Below, piece by piece: positions 34,170-42,516 of a DNA stretch of 52,011 bases (the stretch's first letter is position 1; each line of letters begins with the position of its first letter). Both the position numbers and the translations under genes were made by a program. The DNA lies in assembly GCA_944325345.1 (NCBI GenBank), contig CALUZV010000026.1, forward strand, positions 1 through 52,011. The letters are read 5' to 3'. Under the pieces are notes generated by a model. The model searched no databases. It worked only from the letters and a program-made list of their open reading frames with translations, and was not told the origin of the DNA. The stretch comes from an uncultured Parabacteroides sp. GTDB lineage: Bacteria; Bacteroidota; Bacteroidia; Bacteroidales; Tannerellaceae.

Positions 34170-36530
34170 ATGAAAGTACTTTTACGAAATTTCTTGGTTC
34201 TTTTCCGTCGCTTCCGCCTTGCCATGACGCTGAATGTGCTCGGCTTGTCGGTGGCTTTCACTACATTTATGGTGATATTGATGCAGTGGCAATATGATAT
34301 GGACTTCGACAAGGAGACTCCCAATTCGGAGCGCATCTTCCGGGTCGATCGATATTTTGAAGACGGGACGCAGCAGGCGGTATTTTCTCGTCCGTTTGCC
34401 GAATTGCTCTCGCAAGCCTCGCCCCACATTGAGGGGGTAGCCTTGCGCAATGCTTTTGGGAATACCGTTTTCTTTCTTTTAGACGATGGGCAAGGGGAGC
34501 AGCATGGCTATCAGGAAACGATGATTTCCGTTTCTCCCTCTTTTCCGAAAGTGTTCAGTTTTAAAATGCTGGAAGGCTCGGCAGATGTACTCAACGAACC
34601 GAACCAAGTTTTGATTCCGGCAAGTATGGCGCGTAAATTCTTCGGAAACGAATCGGCAGTCGGCAAGCGTTTAAACACAGATTTCCTACGTTTTGTCAAG
34701 AATGGCGTGTACTATGTCGGCGGTGTCTTCGAGGATTTTCCGGCAAATACCTCTGTCTCCAACACATTGTATTGTTCTTTCAATAATGATAACAAGACCG
34801 CATGGAATAACTGGAATTACAATTTCTATATCCTCTTGGATGATCCCGCCTCGGCAGAAGGTATGGAAGAAACGATGATAGCTTACGCCCAACGGATGAA
34901 CAGCGATATGGAGGCATGGGCGGCAGATAACATTATCGTTACGCCTCTCCGCGACCTCCATTTCCGGACCAATGCAATTTTTGACAATACGCCGAAAGCC
35001 GAGCGTTCGACTGTCATCCTCCTCTTCACTATTGCTTGGGTGGTACTCATCATCGCGGCCATAAACTTCACCAATTTCAGTACCGCGTTGGCTCCCGTCC
35101 GAATGCGCTGCATTAACACACAGCGGGTGTTGGGCTGCACGGTTGGCGAGATGCGCCGCGCATTAATAGGGGAAGCTGTTATCATTTCGTTCTCGGCTTA
35201 TTTGTTTTCGCTGTTTTGGCTTTACCTCTTTGGAAAAAGCTCGTTGGTTTCGTTGGTAGCAACCCCGGTGGCCATTACGGAACAGATCGGCTTAGTGCTC
35301 CTTACCGCCCTTATCTCTGTGGGCATCGGCATTGCAGCAGGGGCATACCCGGCATATTACATGACTTCTTTCCAACCCGCGTTGGTGCTCAAGGGTGCCT
35401 TTGGTCTGTCTCCCGCCGGGCGACGCCTGCGCTCCCTGTTGCTGGGCTTCCAGTTTGTCGCTTCGTTTGCCCTCATCATCGGTGCCTTGTTTATGTTTTT
35501 GCAAAATAGATATACCCAGAAGACCTCGCTGGGGTACGACAAGGATGCGCTTGTGCTTGCGGACTTGAGTAACAAAACTCGAGGCTCGAGAGAGGCCGTG
35601 AAAAGTAGTTTGGCTGCCATTCCGGGTGTCGAAGGAGTTACCTTTTCCAGAGATATCCTTTCCGGCAGCGACGACTACATGAAATGGGGACGCGATTTTA
35701 AAGGCGAATATGTTGATTTCGTAGTACTCCCGGTCGATTACATGTTTCTCCGTACGTTGGGTATTTCCGTCGAGCAAGGACGCGACTTCCTGGCTTCCGA
35801 TGCCCGCGAGGGGCGGGATGGTGGTTCCCTGATTATGAATTACACCGCAGCGCAGCAATATGGCATCGAAGTGGGCGACGTCATCGAGGGTATGCCTGTT
35901 GTCGGCATCATCCCCGACATCCATTTTGCTTCCATGCGGCGCGAAATAGGACCGATGGCCTTCCTTGCTGCCGGTAGCTATTGGTATAGTCCGAACTACC
36001 TTTATATAAAGCTCCACCCCGGCACCGACCTCTTCGCCGCCCGCGACCAAATTGCCTCCGTCCTCTCGTCCTTCGACCCCGATTATCCTTTCGACCTCCG
36101 GTTCTACGACACGGTTTTGGAAAACCTCTACCAGTCGGAGCGGAGCCTCGGGACGTTAATCTTCCTCTTTAGTCTGTTGGCGGTGTTCATCTCCATCGTC
36201 GGCGTCTTCGGCCTCGTCGTCTTCGACAGCGAATATAAGCGAAAGGAGATTGGGATACGCAAGGTGATGGGCGCGACGACGGGAGAGATACTTCTGATGT
36301 TCAACCGTGTGTACCTGCGTATGCTGATAGTCTGCTTCATCATCGCCGTGCCGCTCGCCTGGTACGCCGTCCACGCCTGGCTCCAGAACTTCGCCTACAA
36401 GACACCGATGTACGTCTGGGTCTATGCCGCCGCCTTCGTCATCGTGGCGGTGATTACCATCGCCACCGTAACCTACCAGAACTGGCGGGCGGCGAATGCG
36501 AATCCGGTGGAGAGCATTAAGACGGAGTGA
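34170..36530 (+). CDS. FtsX/MacB-family ABC transporter permease
   Basis: A 786-residue inner-membrane protein and close paralogue of the frameshifted gene at 28013. The N-terminal helix (LAMTLNVLGLSVAFTTFMVIL), MacB-like periplasmic domain (about 45-280), helix cluster (VILLFTIAWVVLIIAAINF, AVIISFSAYLFSLFWLYLF, IGLVLLTALISVGIGIAAG), second domain and C-terminal helices are all intact. The coupling element FDSEYKRKEIGIRKVMGATT is identical in the two paralogues. The gene gives the reference frame that exposes the defect at 28207. It lies 135 bp after the ATPase gene, behind a hairpin, and is presumably expressed from sigma-54 promoter 2. Confidence 0.92.
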   Translation: MKVLLRNFLVLFRRFRLAMTLNVLGLSVAFTTFMVILMQWQYDMDFDKETPNSERIFRVDRYFEDGTQQAVFSRPFAELLSQASPHIEGVALRNAFGNTVFFLLDDGQGEQHGYQETMISVSPSFPKVFSFKMLEGSADVLNEPNQVLIPASMARKFFGNESAVGKRLNTDFLRFVKNGVYYVGGVFEDFPANTSVSNTLYCSFNNDNKTAWNNWNYNFYILLDDPASAEGMEETMIAYAQRMNSDMEAWAADNIIVTPLRDLHFRTNAIFDNTPKAERSTVILLFTIAWVVLIIAAINFTNFSTALAPVRMRCINTQRVLGCTVGEMRRALIGEAVIISFSAYLFSLFWLYLFGKSSLVSLVATPVAITEQIGLVLLTALISVGIGIAAGAYPAYYMTSFQPALVLKGAFGLSPAGRRLRSLLLGFQFVASFALIIGALFMFLQNRYTQKTSLGYDKDALVLADLSNKTRGSREAVKSSLAAIPGVEGVTFSRDILSGSDDYMKWGRDFKGEYVDFVVLPVDYMFLRTLGISVEQGRDFLASDAREGRDGGSLIMNYTAAQQYGIEVGDVIEGMPVVGIIPDIHFASMRREIGPMAFLAAGSYWYSPNYLYIKLHPGTDLFAARDQIASVLSSFDPDYPFDLRFYDTVLENLYQSERSLGTLIFLFSLLAVFISIVGVFGLVVFDSEYKRKEIGIRKVMGATTGEILLMFNRVYLRMLIVCFIIAVPLAWYAVHAWLQNFAYKTPMYVWVYAAAFVIVAVITIATVTYQNWRAANANPVESIKTE

Positions 36531-36554
36531 AGCATGAGGAATGGAGAATGAGGA

Positions 36555-36750
36555 ATGTTCGGGAACAAGGGGGCGTTGAGGACCCTCAACGGCATCATGT
36601 TCTCGAACAAAACGGTTTTGAGGGTCCTCAATGGCTCCATGTTCTCGAACAAAATGGTTTTGAGGCCCCTCAATGGCTCCATGTTCTCGAACAAAACGGT
36701 TTTGAGGAGCCTCAACGGCTCCATGTTCTCGAACATCGGCCTTTCGGGAA
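36555..36750. repeat. 42-bp tandem array G (about 4.5 units)
   Basis: CTCGAAC recurs at 36602, 36644, 36686 and 36728 with a variant at 36560, always 42 bp apart. Each unit has two dyads: GTTC-TC-GAAC (e.g. centre 36603.5) and TTGAGG-NN-CCTCAA (centre 36624.5), exactly 21.0 bp apart. The two central bases of the second dyad vary (ac, gt, cc, ag) while the 6-bp arms never do. It starts 25 bp after a permease stop. The open frame through the repeats is not considered a gene. Confidence 0.96.
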
Positions 36751-36761
36751 TGTTCGGGAAA

Positions 36762-36798
36762 AGGATGTTTGCGGTCGGAAATGCTTTTTTAACATCCT
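36762..36798. other. Stem-loop after array G; rest of the gap to susC is empty
   Basis: AGGATGTT (36762-36769) pairs with AACATCCT (36791-36798). From there to the promoter at 36970 I see AT-rich sequence without a gene. Confidence 0.45.
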
Positions 36799-36969
36799 GA
36801 GGCTTGGAGATGCCGGGAGAGGGGTTACATCTTCTGGTGTTATAGTTTTAGATTGAAAGTTTGAAGGCTATAAATAGGGTCTGAAAGGGGTTGTTTGGAG
36901 TGTTTGAACTTTCGATTTGAAACTGCCAATAGAAAAATGAGGTCGTAACCGAAAATTCATAGAAAATAA

Positions 36970-37002
36970 TTGTAGTTTTAGGAATCTTTTTTAATAATTT
37001 TG
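36970..37002 (+). promoter_or_regulatory. Promoter of susC-like gene
   Basis: TTG (36970-36972), 22 bp, TAATTTTG (36995-37002). The leader would be about 100 nt and contains GCAGGC...GCCTGC (37022-37047), a possible leader hairpin. Confidence 0.65.
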
Positions 37003-37112
37003 TCGCATCGAAAAAGAAGATGCAGGCCAGGGAAGGTGAAAGCCTGCGCTTAACCGACAAAATAGAGTGTTTTTAATCGTTATAGAGTATGTATTACTAA
37101 TATCATGTATTT

Positions 37113-40100
37113 ATGAATAAGTTTTTACTAATGGCAGGTGCCGCGGCGTTGGTCAGCCAAGTCGCGATGGCACAGGAAAGGACAATCACCGGTGTGGTTG
37201 TATCCGCAGAAGATGGTTTACCCATGACGGGCGTGGCGATTATTGATAAGGCCACGAACAATGGTGTTACGACAGACATCGACGGTAAGTTTACCATCAC
37301 CGTATCCCCAAAAACACGCAGTTTGAATCTTTCGTACCTCGGCTACAAGGCCGTGGACGCACGTATCGAAGGCTCGACGATGCGCATCGTCATGGAGCCC
37401 GACCTCGTTGCGCTTGATGAAGTCATGGTCGTAGCTTATGGTACAGGGAAAAAGTCTTCTTTTACCGGTTCGGCGACGGTGGTGAAGAGCGACGCGCTGG
37501 AAAAAATCAAGACTTCAAACGTGTCTCAGGCATTGCAGGGACAGACGAGCGGTATCCAGGTTATCAACTCCTCCGGTGAACCGGGTGAAAACGCGACGAT
37601 TATGATTCGCGGTATCGGCTCCATGAATGCGTCGAGCGACCCGTTGTATGTGGTGGACGGTGCGGCTTATGATGGCTATATCAATGCTATCAACCCGTCC
37701 GATATCGAGTCGATGACTATCTTGAAGGATGCTTCTGCTACCGCACTTTACGGTTCGCGTGCAGCGAATGGCGTGGTGATGATTACGACAAAGAAAGGTT
37801 CGAGCGAGAAGGGGCAGATCAACTTCAGCTCTTCTTGGGGTTGGTCGAGCCTCGCAGTGGACCTGCCACGTGTCTTGACGCCGGATGAATTTTCAGTCTT
37901 AACCTGGCAAGCATTATATAATGGATATATGGATAACGGCTATGCACAGGCCGATGCAGCCCAGTATGCTTCTTCTTATCTGATTGGTCAGTGGGGCTGC
38001 AACCCGTATAGCGTCGATATGCCGGTGGGCTTGGACGGCAAGATGAATCCGGATGCCGAATTGCTCTACTATGGCGACTGGCGAGGTGCGTTGATGAAAT
38101 CCCGTCTGCGTCAGGAATACAACGTGGACTTCAGTGGCAAGTCGAGCAAGGCGGACTACTATATTTCCGGAGGTTATTTGAACGATAAGGGTGTGTTCAA
38201 CATTTCTGAATTCGAACGCTTCACTGCCCGCGTCAATGTGAACTACGAGGTAAACAAATGGTTGAAGGTTGGTATGAACGCCAGCATGGCGCATAGTGTG
38301 CGTGAAGGTTCTTCATCAGACCAGACGGTATGGATGCTCCGCACGATGCCTTCTGTTTATCCTATTTATGAATGGGATTCGGCAACCAATGCTTACCGCC
38401 GCGATGAGAATGGCAACTTGGTGTATGATTATGGAGAATATCGTACATCGTGGAGCGCCCAGAATACCGTGGCTGATAATGTCTATAACAAATATCCCTA
38501 CACGACCGACAATGCTTCGGCTCGTACGTATTTCGAAATCACCTTCCTGCCGGGTTTGAAGTGGCGTACCAACTTCAACTTCGACTACTATCTGTACAGC
38601 TACGAAGGCTATACGAACAGTGAATACGGTTTTGCCGCAGGTTACGGTGGTGAAGTTTACAAGACAAACGACAAGAATTTCTCTTGGACACTGAACAACC
38701 TTTTGACCTACGAAAAGACGATAGGCGACCATTCGTTTAACATCTTGGTAGGACAGGAAGCCTACTATCGCCAGTTCAAGGATTTGCAGGCAGCTAAGCG
38801 TGGATTGCCTTTCTTCGGCATTACAGAAATCGGCGCGGCTTCAACCATGAGTTCGATGAATTCTTATACGGACAACTACCGCTTGATGAGTTGGCTCTCA
38901 CGCGCCGAGTACGATTATAAAGACAGATATTATGTATCCGCCAGCTTCCGTGCCGATGGTTCCTCTCGTTTCCATCCAGACAATCGCTGGGGTAAGTTCT
39001 GGTCCGTAGGTGCTTCATGGCGTCTTTCCAACGAGGACTTTATGGAAAGCACAAAAGGTTGGTTGGATAACTTGAAGGTGAAGGCCAGCTACGGTGCCGT
39101 AGGTAACGATAACTTGGGTACTTACTACGCTTACCAAGGTCTGTATGCGACGGGTATGAATAATTACACCAACGCCGGTGTGATGATCAGCCGTCTGCCG
39201 AATCCCAATCTGAAATGGGAAACCAACTTGCAAACCAACGTGGGTGTGGATTTCGCCCTCTTCAATCGCGTCAGTGGTAGCTTCGAGTGGTTCAGCCGTA
39301 AGTCTAAGGACTTGCTCTTCGGTATGCCGAAAGCTCCTTCTACCGGTTTTGGTAGCATCGACCGTAACATCGGCGACGTGAAGAATACCGGTGTGGAATT
39401 CAGCCTCGACATTGCCGCTATCAACCACAAGGATTTCCGTTGGAACGTCAATCTGAACGGTTCGCACTACAAGAACCGCATCACCAAACTGCCGCAGGAT
39501 GTGATGAACCAGGGTGTCTTCCGCTGGGTTGAGGGCCGCTCGCGTTACGACTTCTGGGGACCGGAATATGCAGGTGTCAATCCCGAGACCGGTAACGACC
39601 AGTACTGGATGAATGTCTATGAGACAGATGCCAACGGCAACAAGGTATTGAAAGAACGTGTGAAGACAGAGGACTACAACCAGGTAACCAGTGAGGATCA
39701 GAAGAAATATCTGGGCGATGCTATTCCGAAGTTCTTCGGCGGTATCACGAACAACTTCTCTTGGAAGGGTATCGACTTCTCGTTCATGATTTACTATAGC
39801 TTGGGCGGCAAGCTCTACGACTCCGACTATGCGACAGGTATGTCATATCGTACCGGCTACAGCATGCACCCGGATATGTTGAAAGCTTGGACTCCGGAGA
39901 ATACCACAGCTGAGTTCCCGCGTATCTCTACTGTTTACGGTAGCTACATGGGTTCCTACACCTCGAAGTATGTCTTCAACAACTCCTTCGCCCGTCTGCG
40001 TAACGTAACCTTGGGTTATACGTTGCCTCGCGAATGGACGCGGAAGTTCCAGGTGAACTCCTTGCGCCTCTACGTCCAAGGCGACAACTTGGCAACTTGG

Positions 40101-40211
40101 GGTAGCGCAGCTCGCCGTGGCACAGACCCGGAGCAGAGTATCGACGGTAGGACGGCAAACCGCTTCCCGATGACGAAGTCTATCTCTTTCGGCTTGCAGT
40201 TGAATATCTAA
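37113..40211 (+). CDS. SusC/RagA-family TonB-linked outer-membrane transporter
   Basis: A 1032-residue protein with signal peptide (MNKFLLMAGAAALVSQVAMAQ). A carboxypeptidase-regulatory-like domain (about 23-95, ITGVVVSAEDGLPMTGVAI) is followed by the TonB-box region DEVMVVAYGTG (102-112), the plug (ASATALYGSRAANGVVMITTKKG near 205-228) and a 22-stranded barrel ending in SISFGLQLNI. SusC proteins import glycan oligomers with energy from TonB/ExbBD, capped by the SusD partner encoded 40 bp downstream. The substrate is not readable from the sequence; arabinose-containing glycan is suggested by the araBAD operon and GH51/GH3 genes nearby. No anti-sigma or hybrid two-component regulator is adjacent. 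Confidence 0.96.
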   Translation: MNKFLLMAGAAALVSQVAMAQERTITGVVVSAEDGLPMTGVAIIDKATNNGVTTDIDGKFTITVSPKTRSLNLSYLGYKAVDARIEGSTMRIVMEPDLVALDEVMVVAYGTGKKSSFTGSATVVKSDALEKIKTSNVSQALQGQTSGIQVINSSGEPGENATIMIRGIGSMNASSDPLYVVDGAAYDGYINAINPSDIESMTILKDASATALYGSRAANGVVMITTKKGSSEKGQINFSSSWGWSSLAVDLPRVLTPDEFSVLTWQALYNGYMDNGYAQADAAQYASSYLIGQWGCNPYSVDMPVGLDGKMNPDAELLYYGDWRGALMKSRLRQEYNVDFSGKSSKADYYISGGYLNDKGVFNISEFERFTARVNVNYEVNKWLKVGMNASMAHSVREGSSSDQTVWMLRTMPSVYPIYEWDSATNAYRRDENGNLVYDYGEYRTSWSAQNTVADNVYNKYPYTTDNASARTYFEITFLPGLKWRTNFNFDYYLYSYEGYTNSEYGFAAGYGGEVYKTNDKNFSWTLNNLLTYEKTIGDHSFNILVGQEAYYRQFKDLQAAKRGLPFFGITEIGAASTMSSMNSYTDNYRLMSWLSRAEYDYKDRYYVSASFRADGSSRFHPDNRWGKFWSVGASWRLSNEDFMESTKGWLDNLKVKASYGAVGNDNLGTYYAYQGLYATGMNNYTNAGVMISRLPNPNLKWETNLQTNVGVDFALFNRVSGSFEWFSRKSKDLLFGMPKAPSTGFGSIDRNIGDVKNTGVEFSLDIAAINHKDFRWNVNLNGSHYKNRITKLPQDVMNQGVFRWVEGRSRYDFWGPEYAGVNPETGNDQYWMNVYETDANGNKVLKERVKTEDYNQVTSEDQKKYLGDAIPKFFGGITNNFSWKGIDFSFMIYYSLGGKLYDSDYATGMSYRTGYSMHPDMLKAWTPENTTAEFPRISTVYGSYMGSYTSKYVFNNSFARLRNVTLGYTLPREWTRKFQVNSLRLYVQGDNLATWGSAARRGTDPEQSIDGRTANRFPMTKSISFGLQLNI

Positions 40212-40251
40212 CACTTAAAGTTTAATTCTAATCATTTATATAGAAGTTTAT

Positions 40252-41763
40252 ATGAAACCTATCAAATATATATTGACGATTGGCGCGGTGTCAGGTCTGT
40301 TACTTGGTGGCCTCTCCGTTACATCGTGCAGCGATTTTCTTGAGACTAATCCATCGACCAATGTGGCCGATAGCCAGGTGTTCGAGACCGTGAGTGGCGC
40401 CCAGGCTGCCCTGAACGGCTGCTATTACCAAATGAAGTGTTATAGTGGTGGTGGTGCCGACCGCCAGGACGACTGGGGTATTCCTTCTCACCAGATGATT
40501 TCCGACCTGAGTGCGGAAGATGTGATGAGCACGGGCGGTGGCTGGTACAACTATACCTATACTTACTGGGGCGAAACCCGTGGCGATATTTTCCGCTCGG
40601 GTGCCTTGTGGACGTTCTATTATCGTTTGATTAATAACGCGAACTCTATCATCGCTTATGTCGATGATTGCGAAGGTGATGCTACGGAAAAGCAATACAT
40701 CAAAGGTCAGGCGCTTGCCATCCGTGGTTGGGCTTACTTCAACCTGACCCGCTGGTTCCAGCAGACCTATGCTATCGCAAAGAATATGCCGGGTGTGCCC
40801 ATCTATACAGAACCAAGTACAGAGGAAACCCCTGGTGCTCCGCGTGGTACTTTGGAACAAACTTACCAGCAGATTCTTGCCGACCTGACTGCTGCCGAGC
40901 CGATGCTCGAAGGATTCGTTCGTGGCAGTAACGAACCCAATGCAATCGATCAGTCTGTCGTCGATGGCATCCTCTCGCAGGTTTACCAAGTCATGTGCGA
41001 CTGGCCCAAGAGTGAGGAATATGCTCGCAAAGTGTTGAGCAAATATCCGCTTACTACGAACGACGAATATACGGCGGGATTCAGCGATCATACGATTGTC
41101 TCTTCCTGGATCTGGTCTATCCCGCAGACTGAAGAACAGAACATGGGCGACTACTCTTGCTTCGCCATGTGGCTGAACAACACGCGTGCTTGCTGGACCT
41201 TCGCTTGCTTCTTCCTGTCCGATGACTTCGTGAAGTTGTTTGACGAAAGCGATATCCGCTTCCAGCAAATGCAAAACTGGGACGATCCTAATGGAACGAC
41301 GCGTAAGATTTGGATTTCTATGAAGTTCCGTGATAAAGAAGACTGCCGTGGCTCGTTCGTCGTGATGCGTTCCGACGAAATGCTGCTCAATGCCGCCGAA
41401 GCTTGCGCCCGTCAGGGTAAGGAAGCTGAAGCGAAGGAATTGCTCTGGCAGTTGCAGGATATGCGCGGCGCGGTTCGCACCGAAGCTTCCGGTCAGGACC
41501 TCGTGGAGGCTATTTGGATCGAGCGTCGTAAAGAGCTGTACGGCGAGGGCTTCGGCCTCTTCGACCTGATTCGTACGGAAAAGCCCCTTGTGCGCGGTGG
41601 CAACCACGTAGATTGGGGTGGTTCCGTTCAGTTCCCGGCTCACTCCTGGCGTTTAATCTACCAGATTCCCCAGTCGGAATTGCTGAACAACGAAAACATG
41701 AGCGATGCTGTTTGGCCAAATGGCGACCAGAACCCGTATGATGGTGTTTATACGCCGCAATAA
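40252..41763 (+). CDS. SusD/RagB-family surface glycan-binding lipoprotein
   Basis: A 503-residue lipoprotein with lipobox VTSC (Cys26). It has the SusD order: N-terminal DFLETNPSTNV, a TPR-like helical scaffold (GQALAIRGWAYFNLTRWFQQTY, ILSQVYQVMCDWPKSEEYARKVL) and the C-terminal signature LNAAEACARQGKEAEAKELLWQL ... IWIERRKELYGEGFGLFDLIRT (split around residue 390-440), then WRLIYQIPQSELLNN. It acts as the lid on the SusC barrel at the cell surface. It is followed by a strong intrinsic terminator, which closes the two-gene unit. Confidence 0.96.
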   Translation: MKPIKYILTIGAVSGLLLGGLSVTSCSDFLETNPSTNVADSQVFETVSGAQAALNGCYYQMKCYSGGGADRQDDWGIPSHQMISDLSAEDVMSTGGGWYNYTYTYWGETRGDIFRSGALWTFYYRLINNANSIIAYVDDCEGDATEKQYIKGQALAIRGWAYFNLTRWFQQTYAIAKNMPGVPIYTEPSTEETPGAPRGTLEQTYQQILADLTAAEPMLEGFVRGSNEPNAIDQSVVDGILSQVYQVMCDWPKSEEYARKVLSKYPLTTNDEYTAGFSDHTIVSSWIWSIPQTEEQNMGDYSCFAMWLNNTRACWTFACFFLSDDFVKLFDESDIRFQQMQNWDDPNGTTRKIWISMKFRDKEDCRGSFVVMRSDEMLLNAAEACARQGKEAEAKELLWQLQDMRGAVRTEASGQDLVEAIWIERRKELYGEGFGLFDLIRTEKPLVRGGNHVDWGGSVQFPAHSWRLIYQIPQSELLNNENMSDAVWPNGDQNPYDGVYTPQ

Positions 41764-41796
41764 CAGAGCGAACAGTATTGTGATTAGCTTAGAAAG

Positions 41797-41826
41797 GCTC
41801 GGCAAATTTTTGCCGGGCTTTTTTTT
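41797..41826 (+). terminator. Rho-independent terminator after susD-like gene
   Basis: GCTCGGCAAA and TTTGCCGGGC form a hairpin (41797-41818) followed by eight T. Confidence 0.88.
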
Positions 41827-41845
41827 GCCCGATTCATTTATTTCC

Positions 41846-41853
41846 TACCTTTG
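41846..41853 (+). promoter_or_regulatory. -7 box of small-protein unit
   Basis: TACCTTTG matches TAnnTTTG. It lies just after the susD terminator and opens a short unit that ends at the terminator at 42082-42124. Confidence 0.65.
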
Positions 41854-41887
41854 CCCCTGTATTCATTCATTAACACAAACATTGACT

Positions 41888-41938
41888 ATGAAGTGGAAAT
41901 CAGGATTAGTATTAACAAGTAAAGAAAAGGAGGAATGA
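41888..41938 (+). CDS. Possible 16-residue leader peptide
   Basis: The frame MKWKSGLVLTSKEKEE starts about 35 bp after the -7 box and ends 1 bp before the start of the 43-residue protein. The Shine-Dalgarno of the next gene (AAGGAGGAA, 41927-41935) lies inside its last codons, an arrangement suited to translational coupling. It may also be only the leader of the next gene; no independent evidence of translation exists. Confidence 0.3.
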   Translation: MKWKSGLVLTSKEKEE

Positions 41939-41939
41939 T

Positions 41940-42071
41940 ATGGAAATCTTTGGTGATTATGTGCCGTTGGGTGCTCTGATTATCTTAAGCATGGTTGGCA
42001 TCCCCTGCCTTATCTTTTTGCTCTGGTGCCTCACCCCATCGGGCAAGCGTTGGCTCAAGGAAGGGCGGTGA
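41940..42071 (+). CDS. 43-residue single-span membrane protein
   Basis: MEIFGDYVPLGALIILSMVG is followed by a continuous hydrophobic stretch (residues about 9-31) and a basic tail ending SGKRWLKEGR, which by the positive-inside rule would lie in the cytoplasm. A strong GGAGG Shine-Dalgarno sits 6 bp upstream, uncommon in this phylum. It has its own -7 box upstream and an intrinsic terminator 10 bp after the stop, so it is a complete small gene. The function is unknown; small single-span proteins often tune larger membrane complexes (general knowledge only). Confidence 0.6.
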   Translation: MEIFGDYVPLGALIILSMVGIPCLIFLLWCLTPSGKRWLKEGR

Positions 42072-42081
42072 TGGATATGAA

Positions 42082-42124
42082 AGGAGGCGCGGCAGATTTG
42101 TGGTCTGGCCGTGCCTCCTTTTTT
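42082..42124 (+). terminator. Rho-independent terminator of small-protein unit
   Basis: AGGAGGC-g-CGGC pairs with GGCCG-t-GCCTCCT (42082-42119) and is followed by six T. Confidence 0.85.
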
Positions 42125-42181
42125 CGCCTGTTTTTTTGTCGTAATATATCATTTACAGCGTCTTTCAGGCGAGTTTTTGGG

Positions 42182-42372
42182 ATTTATCAGTTAATGAGTG
42201 TTAAAGACCCTCGGGAGAAAAGCATTTATCAGTTAGTGAGTGTTAAAGGAATCCCGGGGAACAGCATTTATCAGTTAATGAGTGTTAGAGGCCCTCCGGT
42301 GAAAAGGATTTATCAGTTAATGAGTGTTAAAGGAATCCCGGCGGATAGGGACTTTCATCGGATGATAAATGC
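42182..42372. repeat. 42-bp tandem array H (4 units plus inverted copy)
   Basis: ATTTATCAGTTA recurs at 42182, 42224, 42266 and 42308, 42 bp apart, with a variable second half around CCC...GGG. A degenerate inverted copy (GATGATAAATGCTAATCCCC, 42361-42380) closes the array. Dyad symmetry within the units is weaker than in the other arrays. Confidence 0.92.
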
Positions 42373-42393
42373 TAATCCCCGGCTGGAAAACTG

Positions 42394-42490
42394 GACGCGG
42401 ATGACACGAATGACGCGGATTGAGACAGATTTTTATTGTAGATAATACTTTGAATCTGTGCTAATCCGCGTCATCTGCGTCATCCGCGTC
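42394..42490. repeat. GCGGATTACGCGGAT-type long inverted repeat 4
   Basis: An arm of about 38 bp beginning GACGCGGATGACACGAATGA at 42394 pairs with the complementary arm ending ATCTGCGTCATCCGCGTC at 42490, with few mismatches. It sits 26 bp from the araB stop in the convergent gap and probably forms the 3' end of the arabinose operon transcript. Confidence 0.88.
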
Positions 42491-42516
42491 CCTAATCTTC
42501 TAAGGCTGCGTCTCCG

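Noticed and set aside
36527..36856. Open frame with repeats like VLEQNGFE
   Set aside because: Same reason: the 42-bp array stays in frame. The DNA dyads, not the peptide, are conserved, and there is no promoter or ribosome site.
40300..41643. Minus-strand open frame opposite the susD-like gene
   Set aside because: Antisense to a certain SusD-family gene; no motif.
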